A stretch of 60,000 nucleotides of DNA from Prorocentrum cordatum (lineage: Eukaryota; Sar; Dinophyceae; Prorocentrales; Prorocentraceae). The stretch covers positions 351,001-411,000 of the forward strand of contig CAUYUJ010019348.1 of assembly GCA_963575745.1 (NCBI GenBank). Reading direction: 5' to 3'. The first letter of the stretch is position 1; each line of letters starts with the position of its first letter. A program made the translations under genes and the position numbers. Positions 44,460-55,099 of this stretch are shown in pieces. Under the pieces are notes generated by a model. It saw nothing but the letters and a program-made list of their open reading frames with translations. It did not search any database and was not told the origin of the DNA.

Positions 44460-44845
44460 CGTTGCCCGCGAGCAACGCCACGCGCGTGGGAATTAGGTTT
44501 GAGAAAAAAAGGCGGCAGACGACGCGACGTGGATGGATGGCGGAAGCTGGGAAAAGAGCAAAAGAAAGAAGGAGCGCGAAGTGGGCAATGAGTAGGGCGA
44601 CGACAGACAAAGAAGAGCGAAGGGGAAGAGAAGGAGACAACGCAAGCATAATATGATGACGGAGTGAATTGCATGAGAGGGTGGCACGCGAGAGAATTGC
44701 AAGCATAATATGATGACGGAATGGATTGCATGAGAGAACGTGATCACGAATGATTGCATGCAGCTAGGAATACGCGAGTCTCACATGCGAGATAGAAATG
44801 CCGACCCCGGGTTCCAAATTAACGCCTTCTGTCACAGAGGGGGTG

Positions 44846-44877
44846 AATTCTCGCCTTATTTCAATCATCGGGTTACC
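44846..44877 (-). repeat. Right terminal inverted repeat
   Basis: The reverse complement begins GGTAACCCGATGATT; a partial CCCCCTCTG hairpin (44827-44844) lies just inside. Confidence 0.75.
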
Positions 44878-45344
44878 AGATCGCAATATCGAGCGTATGT
44901 TGCGGGATACGCAAATCCCTGTCGTTATGACCGATAACCGACGCTTGGACATTATCGCAATTGGACTCCAAATGGCACGAAGACGGCTGCTCGTTTGCGA
45001 TATGACGGTTGCGTCTCCTATCGCTACTACAAGCCACGCGTCTTCTACAGAAAGCAGAACAATATTCCGGGTTGGGCGCGTTGCATTGCTTAGGGGCTGA
45101 GGTTTTCGGCCGATGGTGCCACCAAACTGTGCAAGTAGTTCCGGCATTCGCACTTGACCGGACACGCCATTTGCATCCTAGAGTGCGCCGCGGGGTCGCA
45201 TTGACCTTAGTGCATCGATGGTGGAGATTATTGCGCGTAGTTCTGTAAAATGCAATAGCTTTCGCTGTTCTCCTTGATCACAGCGACTTGCCCGATTTCC
45301 CTTTGGAAGCCCCGCCGCCGTTGGCCGACTTCGAGGTTCTTTGA
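44878..45344 (+). pseudogene. RT-element fragment, right half (endonuclease)
   Basis: Starts at the conserved PDRNIERMLRDTQIPV, continues with RRLDIIAIG…VCDMTVASPI (PD-(D/E)XK-like), GLGALHCLGAEVFGRW in a shifted frame, HLHPRVRRG and PPPLADFEVL with a stop at 45342-45344. One nonsense codon near 45247 and one frameshift near 45060. The stop is followed by TTC/TCC repeats. Together with 37745-37988 it forms one element split by the 6.9-kb segment. Confidence 0.88.
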
Positions 45345-45690
45345 TATTCTTCTTCTTCCTCCTTCGCCTCCACCTGAATTTGTTCCTGGTTTTCTTTCGG
45401 CCTCCGCCTTGGAACCACATTTTTCTACGTTCATGTTCGCCGGCTGCTCCTGAAGGCTCATTTGCGTTGATGCTGCGCAAATGGAAAGAAAACACAATAC
45501 AAACACCTATATATATACACACACCGAATCCGTTTACACAACCAACGATTTTGCACGACCGGAATTGTGGATCAATCTGCACTTGCATCTGGATCAATAC
45601 ATACGCATTCCGGATTAGTGTGTAGATACATATATGCACATACGCATTCCGGATCAATCTATAAACCGAACACGGCTTATGCAAAGACCG
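45345..45690. other. 3' tail of RT fragment and AT-rich spacer
   Basis: TTC/TCC repeats to about 45380, then GATGCTGCGCAAATGG and AT-rich sequence with ATACATAT repeats. No gene seen. Confidence 0.5.
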
Positions 45691-45694
45691 GCAC

Positions 45695-46015
45695 CAACGG
45701 GACTTGCAACTGAACAACGGGACTCGCAACTGGAACAACGGGATTCGCAACTCAACAACGCGACTCGCAACTGGCAACAACGGGACCCGCAATTGGCAAC
45801 AACGGGACTCGCAACTGGCAACAACGGGACTCGCAACTGGCAACAACGGGACTCGCAACTGGCAACAACGGGACTCGCAACTGGCAACAACGGGATTCGC
45901 AATTGGCAACAACGAGACTCGCAACTGGCACAAGATTCGTAACTGGCAGCAGCGGGACTTGCAATTGGCAGGCTCGCAATTGGCAGCAAAGAGATCTGCA
46001 ATTGGCAGCAACGGA
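45695..46015 (+). repeat. 22-bp tandem array (opposite orientation)
   Basis: About 13 copies of a 22-bp unit containing CGGGACTCGCAACTGG. The arrays at 47270-47415 and 52265-52745 carry the same unit in reverse complement. Confidence 0.9.
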
Positions 46016-46199
46016 GCGCACAAACGAAGGAATTGTAGAGACGTGCGGCTTCTGCAGGAAACCCCGCTTAAACGGGAAAGTCGGTAAAAGAAAGAGAGTT
46101 TGGGTAAGGCGGGGGAACCGGCCTACCAATTCAGCGGGAGATCCGGTTTATGCGGGGGAACCGGTTTAAGCGGGATAGTCGGCTAAAGCAGGGGAGCCG

Positions 46200-47430
46200 G
46201 GAGAGCTGGCTTCAAAAAGAAAACTAAAATTAACGGGCGAGATTGCTTTAACAGGAAACTGGGTTCAAACGGAACGGAAGGCTGTTTTCGAATCTAGAGC
46301 TTATTTTTGTGGGAAAGCCGGTTTGGTGAGTCGGCCTTAGCGGGACACGCAGTGAGATATGTCGGGAATTCGTTTATGGATTAGCGGTGAAATCCGGTTT
46401 TGTCTTATTTGTATTGTATTGATTTTGTATTCGCCCGGATTGTAATAATATGTATTTCTTTCGATTGCGCAATCGTAAATGGGTTCAGACGGGACGGAAG
46501 GCTTAAAGACGAAACCGTTTTCAAGTCTAGAGCTTGTTTTGGTGGGAAAGCAGGTTTGGTGAGTCAGCCTTAGCGGGGCATACAGCTTAGTGAGACATGT
46601 CGGGAATTCGTTTATGGATTAGCCGTGATATCCGGTTTTGTCTTATTTGTATTGCATTGATTTTGTATTCGCCCGGATTGTAATAATATGTATGTCTTTC
46701 GATTGCGTAATCGTGAATGGCCCCCGTTCACCGGATTGAAAACATTGCCGTAACCATACGGAAAAGCCTATACTATTCCCTACTTTCTTCCGCATTATTT
46801 CAAGGACCGAACCCGATAATGATTATTCCGTTTGTCATACGCGGGCCTCCTGCAGCCAATAGAACGGCACTACATTTCGACGACGACCTGCCGATGATAA
46901 CGAAATTTTTCGACAATTTCATGGCGACGACCTGCTTGACGATAACGAGATTTCGTTGGCCGACCTCTTGCATGTAGAACAATTATGTCACCCCAAGCGT
47001 TTTTCTGCCTTCTCGTTGCCGGCCTCCTGATGCCTCCTTGTTACGAACCTCCCTCTGCCTCCTCGTTACGAACCTCTCTCTGCCTCCTCCTCCTCCTCAG
47101 CTTCCTCTTCGAAGCCCCGCCTCTCGCGGATGCTGTTCGCCCGGTTCGCTGGGTTTCGTCTCGCCGAGGTTACTTTCGCCAGGTTTCGTCTCGTTGGGCT
47201 TCTCTCGGAGATGCGCATGTAGTTGCGAGTGTCGTTTTCCAGGTGCAAGCTCCGTTATTGCCAATTGCCGGTCCCGTTGTTGTCAGTTGCGAGTCTCGTT
47301 GATGCCAGTTGCAAGTCCCGTTGTTGCCAATTGCGAGTCCCGTTGTTGCCAGTTGCGAGTCCCGTTGTTGCCAGTTGCGCGTCGCGTTGTTGCCGGTTGC
47401 AAGTCTCGCTGTTGCGTTGCAAGCTTCGGC
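46200..47430. repeat. Satellite-like unit 1 (empty target copy)
   Basis: Contains a 230-260 bp direct repeat (46220 and 46485; shared core TCGGGAATTCGTTTATGGAT), a spacer to 46980 and a 22-bp array at 47270-47415. The part 46485-47430 matches 47495-48004 plus 51998-52745, which makes it the uninterrupted version of the site where element 5 sits. Confidence 0.8.
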
Positions 47431-48004
47431 AGGAGAGCCGGGGGAGCTGGCTTCAAAAAGAAAACGAGGTTTAATGGGAGAGATTGCTTTAATAAGAAAC
47501 TGGGTTCAAACGGGGCGGAAGGCTTAAAGACGAAACCGTTTTCAAGTCTAGAGCTTGTTTTGGTGGGGAACCCGGTTTGGTGAGTCGGCCTTAGCGAGAC
47601 ATGCAGAATAGTGAGATATGTCGGGAATTCGTTTATGGATTAGCCGTGACATCCGGTTTTGTCTTACTTGTATTGCATTGATTTTGTATTCGCCCGGATT
47701 GTAATAATATGCATTTCTTTCGATTGCGTAATCGTAAATAGCCCCCGTTCACCGGATTGAAAACATTGCCGTAACCATACGGAAAAACATATAATATTCC
47801 CGACATTCTTCCGCATTGTTTCAAGAACCGAACCCGCGATCATAATGATTATTCCGTTTGTCATATGCGGGCCTCCTGCAGCCAATAGAACGGCGCTACA
47901 TTTCGACGACGACCTGCCGATGATAACGAAATTCCTCGATAATTTCATGGCGACGACCTGCTCGACGATAACGGAATTTCGTTGGCCGATCTTTTGCATG
48001 TGAT
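47431..48004. repeat. Satellite-like unit 2, left part
   Basis: Matches 46450-46975. Ends in TTTTGCATGTGATC, where element 5 begins. Confidence 0.8.
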
Positions 48005-48011
48005 CCTTCCT

Positions 48012-48013
<2 letters not shown>

Positions 48014-48047
<34 letters not shown>
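48014..48047. repeat. Poly(T) (3' poly(A) tail of element 5)
   Basis: A run of about 34 T marks the 3' end of the minus-strand element. Confidence 0.9.
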
Positions 48048-48173
48048 CCTCACCCCAGGCAGCAACAGGTGACGGCGAAGGCGGCGGGTGAGACAGAGCA
48101 GCGACGCCCGAAAAAACGTCTGAGACGAAGGGCGGCAGCAGCGCGGCGGCAGCGGGGCGGCTAAGCTGCTAAA

Positions 48174-48243
48174 GAGGAGGAGGAGGAGGAGGAGGAGGAG
48201 GAGGAGGAGGAGGAGGATGAGGAGGAGGAGGAGGAGGAAGAGG
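48174..48243. repeat. (GGA)n / (TCC)n tract after the stop codon of element 5
   Basis: Starts directly at the TGA of 48245-48247; followed on the coding strand by TTTAGCAGCTTAGCC. Confidence 0.9.
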
Positions 48244-48244
48244 A

Positions 48245-51200
48245 TCAGAGGACCTCCAAATCAGCCAGGCCGGGGGCCGGCTCAAGTGAGGTCGTTGGTA
48301 GGTCTCCGGGGTCATGTAGGACCATGTGTGCCACTGATCGTTGCAGGGCAATACCAAGTAACCCCCACCAACGATGAAGTGAGCCTAATTCAGTCCCACG
48401 CCGTGCCCTTGCTGGGAGAAATCGGCACCTTTCTCTGGCCAGAGCGGGAACGATTTGAATGCATTGGTTGCCCCATCGCCCACGCACCTCTGATCCCAAG
48501 CACAGTAGAGCCCCAAGTCCTGAGTCCACCACTTCCCTGTATGTGTTGTTGTTTTCGTTTTCAGCCCTTTCTAGTAGCCCACCACTCCGGTTGCTCGTGC
48601 CCGTCCGAGCGGTTCCCGTCCTTTGAATTGGGGAAACCACTGTGATATCGCAAAACAGCGGTAAGCCTCGTGCCACATTCGTGCAAGGGACGATGAGGTC
48701 GAGTCGTCTCGAGTCTCCTGCGGGCACCGGAACATGCGTCGCGCTTAGGGTGCGTTCTATGTTCCGATCAGGTATGAGCCCCCCGCCTTCTGTAAAGACC
48801 TGGCGCCAAGCTGTGACCATCCACGTGTGTCGAGAATTGAGACGACCATACGTGTTTTCCGACATTCGAGAATGGCCGTGCGGGCCCCCTCCCTCGAATA
48901 GTACCCCAATTCCGAGTCGTCGTCGCACAGCGCAAGATGTAGTTGCATTGTTCATGGTTAAACTGTCTGTGGTTGGACACACAGTGAGCCAAATTGCCGC
49001 ATAAGGACCCATACATGATCGTAGTTGCGCTTTTCCTGCCGTAGCTGCATTCGCCCGGGCATGCGGCCCGCCGCCCAATTCGCGCAACGTCGTATGTGCT
49101 TGACGTAGTACGCCTGAAGACGCATGGAATTGCCATCCGTGAGTCCATTCACCTAGAGCCAATGGCATTGGGGGAGGCGCAGGCGGCGAATTGTCGACCG
49201 CAAGTGTGCCCCAGAGAGGTCTGTCGTTCCAGTTGGCACTGTAACAGAATCGACCAGCCTCTTCAGCGGCGCGGAGGCAATCGGGTCGAGCCCCCGGTGC
49301 CAAATTTTGAGCGTTGTCCAGGTTTGTTAAGTGGAATAAGATATCTCGGCCGATCGTCGGAAATCCAAGGATAAGGCTCCGTATTGAATCCGCCCAGCTG
49401 GCCCAGTACGCAGCTGACGACAGAAGAACAGAGTCTCGTAACCCAAGACCGCCAAAACGTAACGGCAGTCTAGCTTGTGCAACCCATGTGTTGTAGTGTA
49501 CATCGTGTAGGTCCGGGCCCCGCTCGTCGGGTCCACAAAGACCGAACAGTTGCCGAAACGTGTCCAATACATTCGCGTCGTGAGCAAGTGCTGCTGTTCT
49601 GGGCGCGTGCGGCGGGGTTGTGCGCAGCAAGTGGTTGAGACGTGGTACCGCGCAGAAGTGCAACAATAGCCGAGCGCATTGGAGGGAAGGGAGCTTAGGT
49701 AGGAATTTAAGTAGCTTCTCCTTCTCCTCCACTAACGCCAGGCCAAATGCCTCCACATATGCGGTCGTTCCAAACGGAGCCCCGAGTATGCGCATCCCTT
49801 GTTCTGGTAGCGGTCGGTCGTGCACCCACGGGTTGTTGTCACTCCTCTCCGCAAGCTCTGGGGGGCAAGGGTTGACATTTTTACTCCATGCGGCCAACTT
49901 TCCGATGTTGACGTCGATGTGACACACATTACGTAGCGTACCACTTACATCGTCGAAGATGGCAGCCGCATCCGCAAGAGCGCAAATGATGTATATGTCG
50001 TCCAAATATGCAATGATTTCCGCTCCTGCCGGCAACCTGGCCCGCACTTGTCTCAAAGCAGGGTCCAAAGCCAAACATAACAAAGCGGGCATGAGGGCAT
50101 CTCCTTGTTCCCCCCCGTCCCCTTGCGTGATTGTGTGCACGACGCCCCGATTGTTTCGCCATTTGAATTGTGATGGCACGGCATACCACTGCCGTACGAA
50201 TGGTACCAATTCGTGCAATGACCCATGTGCCATCAATTGTTCGAACATACGAGCCCGACACACATGGTCGAATGCCCCCGCACCGTCGATGCCAAGTACT
50301 ACCTTATCCGGGTCTGCGTCGGTCAGATATTGTATAAGGTGTATTGCTGCATCTGTCCCACTTCGGTCGTGTAGCCCGAAATTGAGTGGCCAAATTGCGG
50401 TTTTGAGGGCGTCGTGGTATTGTCGTGCAAGTGTTTTCGCAACCAACCGCCTGAAAGTGTCTCCTGCTGAGATGCCGCGGACCCGGGAATTTGGTTTCAA
50501 TACCGCAGTTAGCGATGAGAAGAGCATGGCATCCCGAATAATCGTAGGCATCTCCGCCCGTGCCACCCGTTGTGCGACCTCATGTAGAGCGTCCAATGTC
50601 GTGTCGTCCTCCAAGCACGTTGAAATATTCGTATCGCGCCCCCCACAGACCACCACTGAGCCCTTTCCGTGACTCCCGCAACGCAGTCGCAAATATATCT
50701 TTGTCCAGGTGGATTTGTTCCGCGGGGGCGAACTGAGGAAGGTTATGTGGTAGATCTTCCGATGGTTCTTGTGGGCGTAGCCTTCTGTCCGTGAGCTCAG
50801 CATAAGTGTTGTCGTCTCCAGGTGCCAGTCCATTGAAGGAGATCACCCGGGCTGCATGGCTGAGTTCTCCTTGTTTGATGAGCGCAATTATCTTCTCGAT
50901 TTGCTTCGCCTCCTTCGCGCTCGCATTGTCGTGCTGTCGTGCTCCATTGCTGTCGGTGGTCGGGATTGTTTGCTCCGCAAGCCATAGAAGTTTGCCCCAA
51001 TCTCCAGAATCGAATAAAGCGATACGTCGTCTGAGCATCCGCTCCCCAGATTTCCCACCATGCGTCGTAGTGTGCAGTAGCATACGTGGGAAAAGTAGAA
51101 GAAGCCTCCAAGCCCGGGTGCATGTGTTTTCAGCACCGCGGTCTCGATCCCAAGTGTTGTGTGCCCGTTGTATTTCACATAAGCATTGTGTCAAGATGCG

Positions 51201-51997
51201 TTGATATGGTCCTCTAATACATTTGGGGACCGATTTGAGCGTACGGATCGGTTTGTCGATCTCGATATTCAGGTCGATGTTTTCGATGTGGTGCCATCCG
51301 TTCGGTAACCGAGCTACCCCTGCAATTTGATGTTGTGGTGGTTGTAGATTTGGAGCTCCGCTGTTAGGAGGTCCATTGAGTCCTCCATCCGGCGGTGGCT
51401 GCACTGGCGTATGTGAGTGCAATGCGCGAGACAAAAAATACCGTGCTGCAGGTGTTTTGTAGAGCCCCACCGTAATCGCAACATAGACCGTTTCCAGTCT
51501 CCGCGCGTCCGCTGAGATTTGGGCCAGTTGGTCCATAAGTTCCTCCTGCAATGGTCTATTGAAGTAACCGTGTACCGCATGTACAGTATGGCCAGAGCTG
51601 TGTATGCTTAGCCATGTACGTAAACCCGTTTCATCAGCAATGCCCATTTGTCGCATGTTGCGGCGAATAGTTTGGAGGGCACCCCGTGCAGCGCCTACCG
51701 GGACCAAAGTATGGAACTCAGGATGGTTTTCGCAAAATATTTCGATCATATGTTCCAGCCATTCGATAATACTGATATCATCCTGTGTGCCGGAAGCTGC
51801 CCAAAAGATTGGCACGTTCAGGAATGACCATTGTTGTTGTTCCACCCGCTCCATAATTAGAGTATCATCCGCTCCAATCGGGATGCCGTCCACCAAGCAT
51901 AACAATCGATGTGCAATGTCGCGTACAGGCGGGTTGGGTCGGATGCGCTCGAAATTGGTCTGATCGGCTTCGTCTCCCTCGTCCGCGTCACAGAGCA
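48245..51997 (-). pseudogene. Reverse transcriptase and endonuclease of element 5
   Basis: Two frames (51998-50580 and 50833-48245) overlap at about 50620, where one base shift joins SGGLWGARYEYFN to CLEDDTTLDALHEVA. Conserved regions: NGWHHIENIDLNIEID, HGGKSGERMLRRRIALFD, VVLGIDGAGAFDHVCRARMF, QGDGGEQGDALMPALL, YLDD (49997-50008), HIDVNIGKLAAW, GEWTHGWQFHASS, CAVRRRLGIGVLFEGGGPHG, endonuclease RRLDLIVPC…FCDITVVSPI, GLGALLCLGSEVRGRWG and GLADLEVL with a TGA at 48245. Only one frameshift in about 1,240 codons makes this the best preserved RT frame here, but it lacks the 5' leader. Confidence 0.95.
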
Positions 51998-52745
51998 ATT
52001 ATGTCCACCCCAAGCGTCCTTCTGCCTCCTCGTTGCCGGCCTCCTTCTGCCTTTTCGTTGCGAACCTCCCTCTGCCTCCTCGTTGCGAACCTCCCTCTGC
52101 CTCCTCCTCATCCTCAGCCTCCTTCCTCTTCGAAGTCCCGCCTCTCGCGGATGCTGTTCGCCCAGTTCGCCGGGCTTCGTCTCGCCGGGCTTCGTTTCGC
52201 CGGGGTCGCTTTCGCCAGGCTTCGTCTCGCTGGGCTTCGTTCTCGGGGATGCGCATGTAGTTGCGAGTGTTGTTTTCCAGGTGCGAGCCCCGTTGTTGCC
52301 AATTGCCGGCCCCATGGTTGCCAATTGCGAGTCCCGTTGTTGCCAGTTGCGAGTCCCGTTGTTGCCAGTTGCGAGTCCCGTTGATGCCAGTTGCGAGTCC
52401 CGTTGTTGCCAGTTGCGAGTCCCGTTGTTGAGTTGCGAGTCTCGTTGTTCCAGTTGCGAGTCCCGTTGTTCGGTTGCGAGTCCCGTTGCCCTTCGTGCGA
52501 GTCCCGTTGTTGCCAGTTGCCGGTCCCGTTGTTGCCAGTTGCGAGTCCCGTTGTTGCCAGTTGCGAGTCCCGTTGTTGCCAGTTGCGAGTCCCGTTGTTG
52601 CCAGTTGCGAGTCCCGTTGCTGCCAGTTGCGAGTCCCGTTGCTGCCAGTTGCGAGTCCCGTTGTTGCCAGTTGCGAGTCCCGTTGTTTAGTTGCGAGTCC
52701 CGTTGTCCCAGTTGCGAGTCCCGTTGTTCAGTTGCGAGTCCCGTT
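51998..52745. repeat. Satellite-like unit 2, right part, with 22-bp array
   Basis: 51998-52260 matches 46980-47240; 52265-52745 is a 22-bp array of about 21 units containing GTTGCCAGTTGCGAGTCCC, several of them truncated to GTTGTTCAGTTGCGAG-like variants. Direct repeats without spacers, so not a CRISPR array. Confidence 0.9.
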
Positions 52746-53025
52746 CCCCTTCTGCAAAGACTGTTCCAAACCGAAGCAGATATCGATTATTTTTTTGGGT
52801 CCGCAGCAGCATCGGATCAAGGCCAGTGAATCCGCGCAATGCAAAGGCAGCCTGGGTGAAACAGACGCGGCGGCGCAGGCTAAGCAGCCACGTGAGGAGG
52901 AGGAAGAGGAGGAGGAGGAGGAGGAGGGAGGAGGAGGAGGAGGAGGAGGAGGAGGAGGAGGAGGAGGAGGAGGAGGAGGAGGAGGAGGAGGAGGAGGAGG
53001 AGGAGGAAGAGGAGGAGGAGGGGGG
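52746..53025. repeat. 3' tail and (GGA)n of element 6
   Basis: On the coding strand: (TCC)n (53025-52893), GGCTGCTTAGCC, GTTTCACCC, GCCTTGATCCGATGCTG and a short A-rich end near 52790. The tail motifs match element 2. Confidence 0.8.
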
Positions 53026-53054
53026 GGGGCGAAAACGCGGGCCAGCGTTGCGGA

Positions 53055-54165
53055 TCAGACTATATCTAACTCCGCCAGCCTTGGGGGAGCCTCGAGCAAT
53101 GTTCTAGGCAGATCTCCGTGTGGATTCAAAGCGGATCGCGCCACAGCTTTCTGCAGCGTAGCCCCTAGAATGCCTGCCCAGCGGTGCTGATATCCTAAAA
53201 CTATGCCCCGGCTAATTTGCGGATGGAGCCCTCCAGAGTTCCCTAGCTAATTTAGGTATCGCGTCGATAGCTTGTTCCCCCCACCTGCCATACACCTCAG
53301 CTCCCAGACATAATAGGCAACCAAGGCCACTCGTGGTAACCACAGCGTAATCGGAGTCGTTCTTCCTGCGCGTGTGTTTAAGTAGATTTCCCCCTGTGTT
53401 ACTTGTGCCTGTCCTGGGCAGCCCGTTGGCCGATATTGGGGATACCACAGTAACGTCGCAAAACAAAGGCAACCCGTTAACGACGTTCAGACACGGGACC
53501 ACGAGGTCGATCCGTCGGTGGTCATCTGGGGGGACTGGCAGGTGAGTGCGATGCAGCATACGTTCTACGTTTCTGTCGGGAATTATGCCGCCAACTTCCA
53601 CAAACACTTGCCTCCAAGCTGCCAGCCACCAGTTCTGGGTGCCGTGCATGCGTACGGCTGTCCGTTGTAGAAGCGAGCAATGCATGACCATACGGATCCG
53701 GCCCGTCACGAGACCGCCATCCCCAGTCGTCTGCGCACCGCACATAAGAGTTCCGTGTTGGTAAAAGTCAGCGCAAGAGTTGTAGGGCAAATCAACAATC
53801 ATGTTGCCGCGAAAGGGCCGCCACAAGAGAACACTCTGGCTTTGCCAGTCGAGGCGGCATTCGCACGTACGCTGGGTAGTGCCAGTAGTCGTAGGAGACG
53901 TGCGAAGGCGTGCCGTTCAAGTACATCTGATGCGTGGAATTACTATCCGTGCTGCCATTCGCCAAGGATTTCTTCGTCTTGCGGGCGCTCTGGGGGACGG
54001 GCCCCGGCCGCGAGGTCAACCCAAGATGGCCCTGCCCGGCTCCCCCCCTCCCACACGCTGCTCCCTCGGCTGATCGGCGAGCGACCGCTGGCTCCCTTTC
54101 CTTTCGGGACGATCGGGATCGCGCTTCCCGCCAAACCCTCGCGCTCGGCGCAATTTTCCACCAAT
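53055..54165 (-). pseudogene. RT element 6: endonuclease end, 5'-truncated
   Basis: From 54165 on the minus strand: GPSWVDLAAGARPPERP and ILGEWQHG (matching the thumb region), NWWLAAWRQVFVEVGGIIPD, endonuclease RRIDLVVPCLNVVNGLPLFC…DVTVVSPI, GLGCLLCLGAEVYGRWGEQA. After a frameshift near 53215 it continues YQHRWAGILGATLQKAVARS and LAELDIV with a TGA at 53055-53057. The RT core is absent. The structure fits a 5'-truncated insertion. Confidence 0.88.
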
Positions 54166-54229
54166 CAGCGCGGCAATTAGCTGCACCTATATTTACTTAG
54201 ACACCTTGCCCGTACCATCCCAACGGATC

Positions 54230-54995
54230 CCCACCTGGCCCTGGCGGCAAGCCGAAATTTCAGTGCCGCAGGGCTCCATGGATGCAGTGGGGCCTCTTTG
54301 AGAGCTTCCAGGGGTGACACTGTGAACTATGGCAGAAACATCTTCCTGGAACAAAAAGCGATTTCATCGGGGAAGGGCACCGGCGACGTGTGGACCAGCA
54401 GCAAAGGGATGTGTTTCCCCGTATGGCGAACCGAAGCCAAGGCTGCAACCTCTGGGCACTCACGCAAGGCAGGCCTACCGCATAGAAGCCGAAGACCCAA
54501 GACCCGGGGTGGATACACATCAGGCCCCTGAAAATCGTGGACGAAAACTTGCGCGACTGCTGGGATTACGACGACCGTGAATGGGACGCCGTTCCTAAAA
54601 ATACGAGCATCACCCACCCCCGGGAAACCGTTGTCGACATTGACAGCACGCGGCCGGCCAGCCAGCAGTGCGACAAAGGATACAGGCCCTGGTCCTCCTG
54701 CAAGGCCACCGGGGCGCTCGACGCCCTGGCCAGGATGGAGCAGCCGGGCGCCCCCTCTCAATAACCAAGACTCACGTCGCGCAGCGCCGGCACACAGCCC
54801 GCCACCTGCAACAGCTGGCAGCGGCCGCGCAACGGGCACGGGCAGTATCGGTCCCGCCGGCTACCGACCGATGATCTGCCCATGGAAGACGAAGGCTTCA
54901 ACGTCGATAAGCCCGCTGTCGCAACAACAGAGTTCATGCAGAAGCTATTGTGGCTCAAACCATGTGGCTCAAGAGCGAGAGGGTTGGTTTCAAAT
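54230..54995 (+). pseudogene. Unidentified degraded coding fragment
   Basis: Plus-strand frames with protein-like composition follow each other: ENLRDCWDYDDREWDAVPKN (54537-54764), then HTARHLQQLAAAAQRARAVS, then DDLPMEDEGFNVDKPAVATT and EFMQKLLWLK, stop at 54995. At least two frame changes. No recognisable domain. Could be an old gene or a piece of another mobile element; the minus strand is also open in part and cannot be excluded. Confidence 0.3.
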
Positions 54996-55099
54996 CGAAT
55001 CCCACCAGCCCTCTAAGCGTTGGTGGTTTAGGGAGTTTCCTCTTCCACCCCTCCTTCTCCCCCTTCGGGGAGGGGTTTACCCCTCCCCCTACCCCCTCC

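Larger units (their letters stand above)
37989..44877. mobile_element. 6.9-kb segment with 32-bp terminal inverted repeats
   Basis: The left end (37989-38020) and the reverse complement of the right end (44846-44877) differ at five of 32 positions; both read GG(C/T)AA(T/C)CCGATGATT at the tip. The segment interrupts one RT-element reading frame between EAGG and PDRN, so it is an insertion. A hairpin with arm CCCCCTCTG lies just inside each end and two more lie near 41.5 kb. Four minus-strand coding blocks and a set of short TGNT-loop palindromes fill it, with large TCC/GGA arrays between. I recognise no transposase. Borders do not show a clean target duplication. Confidence 0.75.
48005..51997 (-). 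mobile_element. RT element 5, 5'-truncated, nearly intact (4.0 kb)
   Basis: Bounded by comparison with the empty site near 46977: the left flank ends at about 48004 and the right flank starts CAATTATGTC at 51998. On the minus strand it starts inside the reading frame (…LCDADEGDEADQ, equivalent to LACDIGGMSDMDDED of element 2), so the membrane and NPGP leader is missing. It ends with a stop at 48245, (TCC)n, a tail and poly(A). No target duplication is visible. Confidence 0.88.

Noticed and set aside
52265-52745. Possible CRISPR array
   Set aside because: The 22-bp units are adjacent direct repeats without unique spacers, and the context is eukaryotic.
54970-55020. tRNA-like TTCAAATCGAATCCC stretch
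   Set aside because: The T-arm-like sequence has no matching acceptor stem, D-arm or anticodon arm at proper spacing.
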